A stretch of 64,000 nt of DNA from Acidobacteriota bacterium (GTDB lineage: Bacteria > Acidobacteriota > Terriglobia > Acidiferrales > UBA7541): the NCBI GenBank assembly GCA_003224085.1, contig QHYK01000042.1, forward strand, positions 21,480 to 85,479, in the 5' to 3' direction. Of the stretch, positions 44,041 to 53,855 are shown one piece after another. The notes under the pieces were generated by a model. It did not search any database. It saw only the letters and a program-made list of their open reading frames with translations, and was not told where the DNA came from. The stretch's first letter is position 1, and each line of letters opens with the position of its first letter. The translations under genes were made by a program, and so were the position numbers.

Positions 44041-44307
44041 TCAGTCGTCTTCGAACATCAATTCATCCACATAGCACCACATCCAGCTTTCGCCTGGTTC
44101 TTGCGAGCGCACAATGGGGTGCTTGGTAGCGCGAAAATGCTTTGTGGCGTGCTGGTTCTTTGAGGAGTCGCAGCAGCCGACGTGGCCGCAGGTCAGGCAC
44201 AAGCGAAGATGCACCCAGCTGTCTCCCATCTTGAGGCACTCCTCACAGCCTTTGGTTTTCGGTTTGACTTTGCGGATCTGGTCGAGGTGAGTACAACTAT
44301 CGGCCAT
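44041..44307 (-). CDS. UBP-type zinc finger protein
   Basis: The 88-residue product is almost entirely one UBP/ZnF domain. It has CTHLDQIRKVKP, GCEECLKMGDSWVHLRLCLT, CGHVGCCDSSKNQHATKHF and TKHPIVRSQEPGESWMWC, with the Cys and His expected for zinc. In eukaryotes the domain binds the free C-terminus of ubiquitin. Bacteria that carry it generally lack ubiquitin, so its ligand is unknown; a C-terminal Gly-Gly or other peptide is a guess. It is the third gene of an operon with a histidine kinase and a response regulator-reductase (44338-47417), 30 bases downstream. Confidence 0.9.
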   Translation of the reverse strand: MADSCTHLDQIRKVKPKTKGCEECLKMGDSWVHLRLCLTCGHVGCCDSSKNQHATKHFRATKHPIVRSQEPGESWMWCYVDELMFEDD

Positions 44308-44337
44308 GCGGCCTCCTTGGATTTGCGCCGAGGCGAA

Positions 44338-45747
44338 TCACATTGCGGCTTGAATCGGAATTCGCACCTGGAAACGAGTGTCGCCGGGAACGGATTTAAC
44401 GGTGACGAGGCCCCGCATTTTCTGGACGATGCGATGCACAACGTCGAGGCCCAGTCCGGTGCCTTCGCCCACGCCCTTGGTGGTGAAAAATGGTTCGAAA
44501 ATGCGGGACTGCACTTCGGGAGGAATGCCCGGGCCGTTGTCGACAATTTCCACGAGCACGTATTCATTCTCTCGGGCGGCGCGCACCAGAAGCCTTCCGG
44601 AATTACCCATGGCGTCGACGGCGTTGTCGATCAGATTGGTCCACACTTGATTTAGCTCGCTGCCATAAGCCATGACCCTCGGCAAGTCCGGGTCGTAGTC
44701 CCGCTTCACGGCGATGCCGCGCTTCAATTTGTGGTGCATGATGGTTAACGTGGTTTCCAGGCTCGATTTAATGTCCACTTCCTGGAGCGGCGCCTGATCC
44801 ATAAAGGAATATTCTTTGATTGCTTTGATGAGATCGGAAATGCGGGCGGTGCTGTTGTCGAGTTCGGAAGCAATGCGCTCCATTTCAAGGAGGGTCGCGA
44901 AGCGGATCAGCTCCGGCCCGAGCGCGGGACCGGCGGCTGATGCAAAATTCTCGAGATGCTCGTCAGTTAAATTCGCATCCGCAATCAGAGGGGCAAGCTT
45001 CCAGGCATCATTGACGCCATGCGCCTCGAGCCAGGACTGGATGGCGTCCTGGCGGTCGGCGCGGGCGAATTCGTCCTTATCATCCGCGGGCTTCAGCGAG
45101 GCGCGAATTTCATCTTCCCGCTGGGCGAGCAATCCGCAGTTTTCCGCGCGAAGCGTGGAGTTGCGGTTCGCCGAGCGGAGGCGTTCGAGGCAATCGTGCA
45201 GAGCCGCAGCGGAGCGGCGCGCGGCTGCCGACGGATTGTTCAACTCGTGCGCGAGGCCAGCCGACAATTTACCGAGGGCCGCCAGTTTTTCCCTCTGCTG
45301 CTCCTCTCGGGTGACATTTCGAACGCGGTCGGTGAGCAATCCCACCAGGCGCTGAGAAAGCTCCGGCATGCGCTGAAACAGTTCGGGGAACTTGCTGGCG
45401 GGAAACGCGAGCGTGCGCATGGGGAGGACAGCGCGCACGGTCACGGTGAAAGCCTTCATTCTGGAGAACGGCAGCACGCCGGTAACGTCGCCCACGCGGG
45501 CGGTGTAGACCGGGCCCCCGGCGGGGCCGCTCTCGCGGCGAGCCCGCAATTCCCCTTCGAGTATGACGAACATAACGTCAGCCGGAGCGCCTTCCGTCAC
45601 CGCGGTTTCGCCCACGGCAGTGCGCCGCTCTTCGCATTGCGAGACAAACCACTCGAGATCGTCCCGGGGCTGATCCGCAAAAGGCAGGATTTTTCTCAAA
45701 TCCGCCACCAGGGCTTCGATTCGCGCTTGATCCATCACGCTGCTCAT
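44338..45747 (-). CDS. Histidine kinase with N-terminal cyclic-nucleotide-binding-type domain
   Basis: The 469-residue protein is predicted soluble, with no membrane helix. Residues about 30-140 form a cNMP-binding-like barrel (DVMFVILEGELRARRE, GDVTGVLPF). The dimerisation box is LSAGLAHELNNPSAAARR with His167, then a long helical insert. The ATP site has NLIDNAVDAM, DNGPGIP and GEGTGLGL. It overlaps the upstream gene by four bases (ATGA), so the two are translated together and are probably cognate partners. Whether it binds cAMP, cGMP or another ligand cannot be read from sequence. Confidence 0.92.
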   Translation of the reverse strand: MSSVMDQARIEALVADLRKILPFADQPRDDLEWFVSQCEERRTAVGETAVTEGAPADVMFVILEGELRARRESGPAGGPVYTARVGDVTGVLPFSRMKAFTVTVRAVLPMRTLAFPASKFPELFQRMPELSQRLVGLLTDRVRNVTREEQQREKLAALGKLSAGLAHELNNPSAAARRSAAALHDCLERLRSANRNSTLRAENCGLLAQREDEIRASLKPADDKDEFARADRQDAIQSWLEAHGVNDAWKLAPLIADANLTDEHLENFASAAGPALGPELIRFATLLEMERIASELDNSTARISDLIKAIKEYSFMDQAPLQEVDIKSSLETTLTIMHHKLKRGIAVKRDYDPDLPRVMAYGSELNQVWTNLIDNAVDAMGNSGRLLVRAARENEYVLVEIVDNGPGIPPEVQSRIFEPFFTTKGVGEGTGLGLDVVHRIVQKMRGLVTVKSVPGDTRFQVRIPIQAAM

Positions 45748-47417
45748 TGGACCTTTGCCAGGTATTGGTGCATGAATTGTACGACGACCGCGCCTTCCCC
45801 CACGCCGGAGGCGACACGCTTGACCGAGCCGTGGCGCACATCACCGACCACGAAAATTCCGGGGACGCCGGTCTCGAGCAAGCTCGGATCGCGGCTGAGC
45901 GTCCACGAGGCAGGCTTCCTGCCATCATGAATCAGATCAGGGCCGGAAAGGATGAACCCGCGCTCGTCCCGCTCGACGACGTTGCCCAACCAGTCGGTGC
46001 GAGGCTGCGCCCCGATGAAGATGAAAAGACTGGTTGCTGGAAGTTCCTTCGTCTCGCCGGAAGGAGAGCAAAGAACGGTGATGCCGCTCAGGCGCTCCTC
46101 GCCGTGGACGCCCACGACGCTCGTCTGCGTCCAAACTTCGATGTTCGGCGTTTTTTCGATTTGCTCGATCAGGTAGTGAGACATGGTGCTGGCAAGAGAG
46201 GTGCCGCGCACCAGCATGACTACTTTTTCGGCGAATTTGGAGAAGTGCATGGCCGCTTGGCCGGCAGAATTTGCTCCGCCGATAACGTACACGGTTTCGC
46301 CTTTGCACGAGATGGCCTCGGAAGTTCCGCCACCGTAATAGACGCCAGCGCCCTGAAGACGGTCGATGCCGGGAACGTCCATGGTGCGCCACTGGACGCC
46401 CATCGCGAGCAGAAGAACATGACAGGAAATCTCTGAGCCGTCGGCAAGTTTCAAGTAGCGGTAAGGGCCGTCCATTCGAATGCTCACGGCTTCCTGGGGA
46501 GAAAGAATCTCCACGCCAAAACGCTTCGCTTGCGCCACCGCGCGGCGCGCCAAATCGCTGCCGGTAAGGCCGGAGGGAAAACCAAGATAGTTTTCGATGC
46601 GCGAGCTGAGGCCCGCTTGGCCGCCCGGAGCTTCGCGTTCGATGATGACCGTGCGCAAGCCTTCGCTGGCGCCGTAGACCGCGGCGGCCAGTCCGGCAGG
46701 ACCGCCGCCCACAATGGCGAGATCATAAAAGTTAGTTTGTGCATGGGTGCGCAAGCCGATTTTGTCGGCGACGGCGGGGAGAGGCGGCTCGGCCAGGCGC
46801 ACCCCATCGGGAAACAGGATTACCGGGAGCGTTTGCGCCTCCGGGCCAAGCGAATTCACCAGACCACGAACTTCGGGGTCGCTTTCGGCAAGCTCCACGT
46901 CGATCCATTGATGGGGCACCTGATTGCGCGCAAGAAAATCACGCAGCTCGTAAGAGCGATTGGACCAGCGCGTGCCGAGCACGCGGATGCCCTCGTAAGG
47001 GGGACGAAACGTAGAACTCCAGTCGTGAAGCAGGTCATCGAGCGCGGGATAGAGTTTTTCTTCGGGAGGATCCCAGGGCTTCATGAAGTAGTAGTGGACG
47101 CGAGCGTCGTTGATGGCATCAATCGCAGCGCTGGTATCGGCGTAGGCCGTGAGCAGGGCGCGCTTGGCGAGTGGATGAAGTTCCATAGCTTCGGACAGGA
47201 AGCCGACGCCGTCCATCTGCGGCATGCGCTGGTCGGCCAGAAGGAGAGCAACGGGATTGTTGCGGGCCTTTAATTCGCGCAGAGTGGTCATGGCGGCGCT
47301 GCCCGAGTTGGCCCGCATGACGCGATAGCGGTCCGCATAGCGGCTGCGCAAATCACGCTCAATGGCGCGCAACACCTCCGGGTCGTCGTCCACCGTGAGC
47401 AAGACTGGTTTAGGCAT
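45744..47417 (-). CDS. Response regulator fused to thioredoxin reductase-like flavoprotein lacking CxxC
   Basis: The 557-residue protein has three parts. Residues 1-125 are a receiver domain (VDDDPE, phospho-acceptor Asp62 in LLLADQRMPQMDG, MKPWD). Near 135-215 is a thioredoxin-like fold without cysteines (LGTRWSNRSYELRDFLARN). The rest is a TrxB-like oxidoreductase with FAD motif VGGGPAGLAAAVYGASEG, NAD motif VIGGANSAGQAAMHF and GIFVVGDVRHG. The usual redox-active CxxC is replaced by GVYYGGGTSEAISC. The enzyme probably reduces something other than thioredoxin, under control of the adjacent kinase. The ATG at 47417 starts the receiver. Confidence 0.92.
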   Translation of the reverse strand: MPKPVLLTVDDDPEVLRAIERDLRSRYADRYRVMRANSGSAAMTTLRELKARNNPVALLLADQRMPQMDGVGFLSEAMELHPLAKRALLTAYADTSAAIDAINDARVHYYFMKPWDPPEEKLYPALDDLLHDWSSTFRPPYEGIRVLGTRWSNRSYELRDFLARNQVPHQWIDVELAESDPEVRGLVNSLGPEAQTLPVILFPDGVRLAEPPLPAVADKIGLRTHAQTNFYDLAIVGGGPAGLAAAVYGASEGLRTVIIEREAPGGQAGLSSRIENYLGFPSGLTGSDLARRAVAQAKRFGVEILSPQEAVSIRMDGPYRYLKLADGSEISCHVLLLAMGVQWRTMDVPGIDRLQGAGVYYGGGTSEAISCKGETVYVIGGANSAGQAAMHFSKFAEKVVMLVRGTSLASTMSHYLIEQIEKTPNIEVWTQTSVVGVHGEERLSGITVLCSPSGETKELPATSLFIFIGAQPRTDWLGNVVERDERGFILSGPDLIHDGRKPASWTLSRDPSLLETGVPGIFVVGDVRHGSVKRVASGVGEGAVVVQFMHQYLAKVQ

Positions 47418-47519
47418 ACCCCTCAGATGAGCGGAAAACGGATTTCGTTGCGTCCCAAGGGCTTGCGCGCAGTAGCCTTTCCTTGGGCCGACCATCACGC
47501 TACAATTCCTGGCGCGGCC

Positions 47520-48101
47520 ATGTCCAGTCCTCTAACCGCAGCAATTGCCGGACTAACCTCCGCGGAGCCGTCCGCCAGGCAGGCTGGAGCCGAGGAAGTT
47601 TATCGCCTGGGCCGCGCAACCGCGGGAATCGCGGTTTCCGCCTGGTGGGGTGACGAGGAGCTTTCCGTCTTGTTGCTCGCGCCGGCTCCAGTCATCACGG
47701 TTGGCCTGGCGGTATCCCGAGAAACATTCAACCGGATTCGTATTGCCAACGGCACCCCCAAGCTCGCGGACGTGCCGCCGGACCAAGATGCGGAAGAATT
47801 CGAGCTGCATTTTTCAAAAGAAATTTCTGTGGATGTGTTGACGACGCGCGAGCCCGGAGGGGCTGGGGCCATCGCACGCTACTTGTCGAAATTTGGAGAA
47901 GGCGTTCAGCAGGTGGAGTTTCGTTGTACAAATGTGGACCGTGCAACGGAAATCCTGAAAGAAAAATTCAAAATTGCTCCCCTGTATCCCGCGACCCGGC
48001 CAGGGTCAGATTGCACGCGGGTCAATTTTTTCCTGGTGCCGTCGCCAGACGGAGGCAAGGTGTTGATCGAACTGTACCAAGAGACCTCCAAGGCTCAGTA
48101 A
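47520..48101 (+). CDS. VOC-superfamily (glyoxalase-like) domain protein
   Basis: The protein of about 193 residues, from MSSPLTAAIAGL, has a first part with VSAWWGDEELSVLLLAP. The second part resembles a vicinal-oxygen-chelate unit (IARYLSKFGEGVQQVEFRCT, DRATEILKEKFKIAPLYPAT, ending KVLIELYQET), close to methylmalonyl-CoA epimerase-like domains. An in-frame start at 47427 would overlap the control region of the divergent operon, so 47520 is preferred. Function beyond the fold is not clear. Confidence 0.65.
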   Translation: MSSPLTAAIAGLTSAEPSARQAGAEEVYRLGRATAGIAVSAWWGDEELSVLLLAPAPVITVGLAVSRETFNRIRIANGTPKLADVPPDQDAEEFELHFSKEISVDVLTTREPGGAGAIARYLSKFGEGVQQVEFRCTNVDRATEILKEKFKIAPLYPATRPGSDCTRVNFFLVPSPDGGKVLIELYQETSKAQ

Positions 48102-48146
48102 TTCTTCGCCTAGCTCACACATCAGATTCATTCCCACCTTAGGCCG

Positions 48147-48854
48147 CTAGACGGGAATAGCCGCGCCGTGAATGACTTTGGCGTCCTCACTGCACAAGAA
48201 CAAAATGACGCGGGCGATGTCCTCAGCTTTCGGCCACTTGGTAAAATCCGCTTTTGGCATGGCCTTGCGATTCGGCTCCGTGTCGATGATGCTAGGAAGA
48301 ATGCTGTTCACCCGCACGCCGGTCCCCGTCACCTCCGCGGCAAGGGAATCGAGCATGGCCACGGCAGCTGCTTTCGAGGCAGCATAAGCGGCAGCGCCAG
48401 CCGCGTGGTCGAGGGCCGCTTTGGACGCGACGTTCACAATGGCGCCGCGTCCCTGCTTCAACATCACACGAACTGCGGATCGTGACAGCGCGTAACCCGA
48501 GCGGAGATTCAGGTTCAGCATCCGGTCGAAGACTATCGTTTCCATTTCCCACAATTTCAAACCCCCTGCATAGCCACCGACGGTATTTACCATCGCATCC
48601 AGCCGGCCCTGTTTAAGAAGGACTTTCTCGATAAGCTGGTTCACAGCGGCTTCGTCAGTGACATCAACTTCGTGGCCTTGGAGGCGGGAAGCATTAGCAG
48701 AAGCCGAGTTTTTGAACCTTTCCCATTCGGGCTGATTGCGATAGGTAACAACAACGTTGGCGCCTTCTTCGAGAAATGCCGAAGTCACCGCGCGCCCCAG
48801 GCCGCCAGTGCCCCCGGCGACCAAAACGGTGCTGCCCTCGAATCTCGCGCTCAT
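48147..48854 (-). CDS. Short-chain dehydrogenase/reductase
   Basis: The 235-residue SDR has the cofactor motif AGGTGGLGRA, the NVASKAALD strand and the catalytic YAASK. GAGGTG stands five bases before the ATG. It lies 16 bases after the GNAT gene and forms an operon with it and the glycosidase upstream. The substrate is unknown. Confidence 0.88.
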   Translation of the reverse strand: MSARFEGSTVLVAGGTGGLGRAVTSAFLEEGANVVVTYRNQPEWERFKNSASANASRLQGHEVDVTDEAAVNQLIEKVLLKQGRLDAMVNTVGGYAGGLKLWEMETIVFDRMLNLNLRSGYALSRSAVRVMLKQGRGAIVNVASKAALDHAAGAAAYAASKAAAVAMLDSLAAEVTGTGVRVNSILPSIIDTEPNRKAMPKADFTKWPKAEDIARVILFLCSEDAKVIHGAAIPV

Positions 48855-48870
48855 CGCGACACCTCAAGGC

Positions 48871-49344
48871 TCACTTGATACCACTCTTCAACCATTTGGT
48901 CATCAGGAAGCGGTCGTGGTCGCGGTAGCCGGTGCGCCGATAGAGTTCCAGGGCGGGATCGTTGCCACGATCGACCTCCAGATGGATGGCATTGACGCCC
49001 ATTTCGCGCGCCTCTTGCCAGACAAAAGCCACGGCCTGACGGCCAATACCGCGGCGGCGAGCGGGGACGATGAACAGCTCATCGAGGAAGGCGTCATGGC
49101 CGCGGAATTCGAAGCTGAAGCCGAGAGTCAGAATGACATAGCCCACGAGCGCCGGGCCGTGGTAGAGAAGCCCAATGCGGCCAAAGGCGGGAAGCGAAAG
49201 GAATTGATGGAAGGCCGAACGAACCGCGGATTCCTCAAAATGGGCGGCCCCCGGCTCCTGCTCTGCCAGAGCGCGCATCATGGGAAAGAGCCCGGCTTCA
49301 TCGCCGGGAATCGCTTCACGAAAATCCAGGGATGGCACCTTCAT
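48871..49344 (-). CDS. GNAT-family N-acetyltransferase
   Basis: The 157-residue protein begins [20 protein letters not shown]. It shows the acetyl-CoA loop [20 protein letters not shown] and the C-terminal [19 protein letters not shown] typical of GNAT enzymes. Its start overlaps the stop of the upstream glycosidase by four bases (ATGA), so it is translationally coupled. The acceptor is unknown. Confidence 0.88.
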   Translation of the reverse strand: MKVPSLDFREAIPGDEAGLFPMMRALAEQEPGAAHFEESAVRSAFHQFLSLPAFGRIGLLYHGPALVGYVILTLGFSFEFRGHDAFLDELFIVPARRRGIGRQAVAFVWQEAREMGVNAIHLEVDRGNDPALELYRRTGYRDHDRFLMTKWLKSGIK

Positions 49345-52076
49345 TCTCCACTTTGTTCGAGCAGCTTTGCCACCAGGCCCGTCCACCCGGTTTGATGGCT
49401 GGCGCCAAGACCGGCGCCGTTGTCACCGTGGAAGTATTCGTAAAACAGTATTAGATCACGCCAATGAGGATCGTTGTGGAAGACTTCGGTTCCGCCAAAG
49501 ACGGGGCGGCGGCCGGCGCGATCGCGCAAAAAGATATGGACCAGGCGGCGCGAAATCTCCGCCGCCACCTGCCAGAGGTCAGTTTCGCGGTTGGAGTGCG
49601 TGGGGAATTCGACCTTGAAGTCTTCGCCGTAGTAGTGATGAAACTTTTGCAGGGACTCGACAAGGAGATAATTCACAGGGAACCAGATGGGGCCGCGCCA
49701 GTTCGAATTGCCGCCGAATATTGCCGCCATGGATTCCCCCGGTTCATACGCGACACGGCTGATATTGCCGTTGACCTGCACTTCGTATGGATGGTCTTTG
49801 TGAAAGCGCGACAAAGCGCGCACGCCATAAGGGGAAAGGAATTCGTTTTCGTCCAGCATCCGCGCGAGAACGCGTTTCAACTGTTTGCGGTTGACGAGCG
49901 AGAGAAGGCGCCGCACGCCGCGCGCGGAACGCTGAGTCATTTCGATATGCTCGGGGATATCGGGGTGATTGTCCACGAACCATTCCATGCGCCGCTTGAA
50001 GCCCGGCAAGCGATCGACGATCTCCGGTTCGAGCGTTTCCACCGCGAAAAGCGGAATAAGGCCTACCATGGAGCGAATCTTGAGAAAGTGCTGGCTTCCG
50101 TCGGGTAAGCGCAGAACATCGTAGTAGAAGCCATCCTGGTTGTCCCAGAGCGCCATTCCGTCAACGCCGATGTCATTCATGGCGTGTGCGATGTGAACGA
50201 AGTGCTCGAAGAATTTGCTGGCGACATCCTCGTAGGCCATGTCTTCCTTGGCGAGTTCCAAGGCGATGGCCAGCATGCTCAGGCAGTACATGCCCATCCA
50301 GCTGGTGCCATCGGACTGTTCAAGATGGCCGCCGGTCGGAAGAGGCGCAGAGCGGTCGAAGACTCCGATGTTGTCGAGTCCGAGGAATCCGCCTTGAAAA
50401 ATGTTCGCGCCGTCCGGGTCTTTCCGATTGACCCACCAGGTGAAATTGAGAAGCAGCTTGTGAAAAACCCTTTCGAGGAAGGCCCGGTCGGCCACGCCGC
50501 GCACGCGTCGCTCGATTTTGTAAACGCGCCAGGCGGCCCAGGCGTGCACCGGAGGGTTTACGTCGCTCAAAGCCCATTCGTAAGCGGGTAATTGTCCGTT
50601 GGGATGCATGTACCATTCGCGAAGAAGAAGAATGAGTTGGTCTTTGGCAAAGTCCGGATCAATCAGCGCAATGGGAATGCAATGGAAAGCAAGGTCCCAG
50701 GCGGCATACCAAGGATATTCCCATTTGTCGGGGATGGAAATGACGTCTTCGTTGTAGAGGTGAGTCCAATCCTTGTTGCGGCCTTTCCAGCGCTCGGCGG
50801 GAGGTTGGGGCTGGGAAGGGTCGCCTTCCAGCCACGCGTGAACGTCGTAGTGATAGAACTGCTTGGACCAGAGCATGCCGGCAAAGGATTGGCGCATGAC
50901 GGCTTTCGCATCGGCAGAAAGATTCTTGGGCATGCGTGATTCGTAGAATTCATTGGCTTCTTTTTGGCGCGTGGCGAAGAGCGCGTCAAATCCGGCCGCA
51001 AAATCATCCGTGCCAGGAACGCCTTCCTCACGCTCGGCGTGGCCGGGTGAAGTGATGATCCGGGCTCCCGGAGAATCCATATCCAAGCCGGCGAGAGGCT
51101 CGATGTCGGTAAGGCGGAGCTTCAGCGTGGCGGACCCGCCGGGATCCAGGTGCAGCGCGCAATGAGCCGCCACTTTCGTACCCGTAAGATCGGAGTTGAC
51201 GGCGGCTTTGTAGCCGCGAATAAGGTAGTCGTGAAACGCATCTTTGACATAGGGGGAACTATTCTTTGCACCGAATAGGCGGGCAAAGTTTGTTTCGTTT
51301 TCAGTGAACAGCAACTGGGGATTTCCTCCGCACAGAAGCCAGCGCTTGCCATACTGCCAGTGTTCGAGTTCAACATTCGCAGCGCCGGGGAAGCTGGCTG
51401 CTGCCCGAGCCGTCGGGCGCCGCAGATCCTTGCCCCAGGACCAGGTATTGCGAAACCAAAATTGGGGGAGGAGGTGGAGCGCAGCCATTTCCGGGCCGCG
51501 ATTGACGGCGGTAATTCGAATGAGGATGTCTTCGAAGTCCGCTTTGGCATATTCGACAACGACATCGAAATAGCGATTCTCAGAGAAAACTCCTGTATCG
51601 AGCAGTTCGAATTCCGGCTGGCCGCGGCCGCGCCGGCGGTTCTCTTCCATAAGCTGTTGGTAAGGAAATTCGACCTGCGGATATTTGTACAGCATGCGCA
51701 TGTAGCTGTGCGTGGGAGTGGAATCCAGATAGAAATAGCACTCCTTCACATCCTCGCCGTGGTTGCCCTGATTTCCGGTGAGCCCGAAGAGGCGTTCCTT
51801 GAGAATGGGATCGCGCCCGTTCCAAAGAGCGATGCCGAAGCACATCATCTGGTGGCGGTCGCTGATTCCGCCGATGCCGTCTTCCCCCCAGCGATAAGCA
51901 CGCGAGCGCGCGTGGTCGTGGGGGAAATACTCCCAAGCCGTGCCGTTCGCGCTGTAATCTTCGCGGACCGTGCCCCACTCGCGCTCGGAAAGATAAGGTC
52001 CCCAGCGCTGCCAATGCTTTTTGCGCAGGCGCGACTCTTCGAGGCGGCGTTCTTCCGCAGTTGGCGTTCGTGGCAT
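49341..52076 (-). CDS. GH63-like glucosidase family protein, cytoplasmic
   Basis: The 911-residue protein starts at ATG 52076 ([20 protein letters not shown]); the open frame reaches 52250 but the extension has no family sequence. It has an N-terminal beta-sandwich and an (alpha/alpha)6 barrel with motifs such as [37 protein letters not shown] and [16 protein letters not shown], as in GH63/MGH-type enzymes of bacteria. These act on alpha-glucosides such as glucosylglycerate. No signal peptide is seen. It is followed by GNAT and SDR genes with overlap or short gaps. Confidence 0.85.
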   Translation of the reverse strand: MPRTPTAEERRLEESRLRKKHWQRWGPYLSEREWGTVREDYSANGTAWEYFPHDHARSRAYRWGEDGIGGISDRHQMMCFGIALWNGRDPILKERLFGLTGNQGNHGEDVKECYFYLDSTPTHSYMRMLYKYPQVEFPYQQLMEENRRRGRGQPEFELLDTGVFSENRYFDVVVEYAKADFEDILIRITAVNRGPEMAALHLLPQFWFRNTWSWGKDLRRPTARAAASFPGAANVELEHWQYGKRWLLCGGNPQLLFTENETNFARLFGAKNSSPYVKDAFHDYLIRGYKAAVNSDLTGTKVAAHCALHLDPGGSATLKLRLTDIEPLAGLDMDSPGARIITSPGHAEREEGVPGTDDFAAGFDALFATRQKEANEFYESRMPKNLSADAKAVMRQSFAGMLWSKQFYHYDVHAWLEGDPSQPQPPAERWKGRNKDWTHLYNEDVISIPDKWEYPWYAAWDLAFHCIPIALIDPDFAKDQLILLLREWYMHPNGQLPAYEWALSDVNPPVHAWAAWRVYKIERRVRGVADRAFLERVFHKLLLNFTWWVNRKDPDGANIFQGGFLGLDNIGVFDRSAPLPTGGHLEQSDGTSWMGMYCLSMLAIALELAKEDMAYEDVASKFFEHFVHIAHAMNDIGVDGMALWDNQDGFYYDVLRLPDGSQHFLKIRSMVGLIPLFAVETLEPEIVDRLPGFKRRMEWFVDNHPDIPEHIEMTQRSARGVRRLLSLVNRKQLKRVLARMLDENEFLSPYGVRALSRFHKDHPYEVQVNGNISRVAYEPGESMAAIFGGNSNWRGPIWFPVNYLLVESLQKFHHYYGEDFKVEFPTHSNRETDLWQVAAEISRRLVHIFLRDRAGRRPVFGGTEVFHNDPHWRDLILFYEYFHGDNGAGLGASHQTGWTGLVAKLLEQSGE

Positions 52077-52363
52077 GGGCAAATCTTTAGATGAAAAACC
52101 CCGGCTATAGTCGCATCTTTTCGAAAAAAGCGCAGAGTGAGTTCCGAAAGTATCCTCGCTCGCACACAAAGGGCGTCCAAAGCCCTGCAGATCTTCTGTC
52201 AACTGGCATCCGTTCAGCCTTGCAGACTTCTTGGCGCGAATGCAACTCAAGAAATGAAGTCAAGGCGGTGTTTCGGCGAAGAAACCGCCATTGAACTTCA
52301 GCCGTTGTACTCTAGTGCATCCCGGGCGCACCCGTTACAAGGCACGTTAAGGAGACAACGGCC

Positions 52364-53827
52364 ATGTCTTACTCCAACGACTATTTAGGCTGGAAGTGCT
52401 TTGGACCGCGGCAGGGCTGGCGACCGCTTTTGATAGCCGCAGTTCTTGTCTTTCTGGGACCTGCAACTCGGGTTGCACGGGCGCAGGACCGTGCGCTGGA
52501 TGACTTGCGCAAGCTGAACCAGTCCGTGGACGCGCTGGTCAAGAAGGTGTCGCCCAGCGTGGTGCAGATTCTGGTTACCGGCTACGGGCCGCTGGAAGAT
52601 GGCGACCGCGGAAGCACAAGCACCGTGATCGGCAGGCAGCGTGCCATTGGCTCGGGATTCGTGATTGAAGAAAGCGGCTACATCATGACGAATGCCCACG
52701 TGGTGAACGGTGCGCAGCGCGTGCAGGTGGTTTTGCCGAATCCGAGCGCCGAGAGTTCACTGGAGGCAGCGCTTTCCACACGGGCCCGCATTGCTTCCGC
52801 GCAGATTGTTGGCGTCTCGCGGGAACTCGATCTTGCGCTCGTCAAAGTGGACGCGGGAGCGCTTCCTGCACTTCCCCTCGCGAACTACCGCAAGCTCGGT
52901 CAAGGAGAAATGGTGTTTGCCTTCGGAAGCCCAGAGGGCCTGCGAAATTCTGTCACCATGGGCGTGGTCTCTGCCGTCGCGCGGCAGACCGATCCCGATT
53001 CACCGATGGTCTACATTCAGACCGACGCCGCGATTAATCCAGGAAACTCCGGGGGCCCGTTGGTCAACGTGAACGGGGAAGTGGTGGGGGTGAATACCTT
53101 CATACTGTCGCAATCCGGCGGAAATGAAGGACTCGGGTTCGCAATCCCCAGCGGCGTGGTCGGTGTGGTCTACCGGGAGTTGCGCAAGTTTGGCCATCTG
53201 CATCGCGCGCAGATTGGCATCGCGATGCAAACCATCACTCCCACCTTGGCCGAAGCATTAAACCTGCCGAGAAATTATGGAGTGGTGATCTCTGACGTTT
53301 TGCCCGACACGCCAGCGATGGCTTCCGGATTGCAAATTGGCGACGTGCTGGCTGCCATAGACGGAAGGCCGGCGGAAAATCTGCCTTTTGTGGCGTTTCA
53401 TTTCTTTTCTCTGGAGTACGGGCAAAAGGTCGCTCTGGATGTTCTTCGAGGCAAGGAACGGCTGGCGTTTCATGTGCCTGTAGCCCAGCCGCCTCGAGAC
53501 ACGGATCAAGTTGCGGCTCTGGCGGATCCGGAAAACAACCTCGTCGCGACGCTCGGAATTCTTGGCGTGGAAATAGACCAGAGAATTGCCGCGATGGTGC
53601 CGGACTTGCGCGATCCCTTTGGAATTTTTGTGGCTGCGCGAGCGACCGGGGCGACCGTGGAGGTACCCCTGCAAGCCGGAGATGTAATTCGAACAATGAA
53701 TGGGCAGCCAATGACCACATTGGACCGGCTTCGCAGTGCGCTGAAATCGCTGCCGCCGGGGGCGCCAGTTGCTTTGCAGATTCAGCGCGAGCAGAAACTG
53801 CTCTTTGTCTCGTTTGTCATGGACTAA
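52364..53827 (+). CDS. HtrA/DegP-like serine protease with PDZ domains
   Basis: The 487-residue protein has a signal peptide (PLLIAAVLVFLGPATRVARA) and a trypsin-like domain with His in TNAHVVNGA, Asp in RELDLALVKV and Ser in NPGNSGGPLV. A first PDZ domain is near RNYGVVISDVLPDTPAMASG and a second, less typical one near VPLQAGDVIRTMNGQPM. It probably degrades or refolds damaged envelope proteins. AAGGAG lies upstream of ATG 52364. It is a stand-alone gene. Confidence 0.93.
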   Translation: MSYSNDYLGWKCFGPRQGWRPLLIAAVLVFLGPATRVARAQDRALDDLRKLNQSVDALVKKVSPSVVQILVTGYGPLEDGDRGSTSTVIGRQRAIGSGFVIEESGYIMTNAHVVNGAQRVQVVLPNPSAESSLEAALSTRARIASAQIVGVSRELDLALVKVDAGALPALPLANYRKLGQGEMVFAFGSPEGLRNSVTMGVVSAVARQTDPDSPMVYIQTDAAINPGNSGGPLVNVNGEVVGVNTFILSQSGGNEGLGFAIPSGVVGVVYRELRKFGHLHRAQIGIAMQTITPTLAEALNLPRNYGVVISDVLPDTPAMASGLQIGDVLAAIDGRPAENLPFVAFHFFSLEYGQKVALDVLRGKERLAFHVPVAQPPRDTDQVAALADPENNLVATLGILGVEIDQRIAAMVPDLRDPFGIFVAARATGATVEVPLQAGDVIRTMNGQPMTTLDRLRSALKSLPPGAPVALQIQREQKLLFVSFVMD

Positions 53828-53855
53828 GTCGTCGCGCGGAATTGGTTTACCGTCT

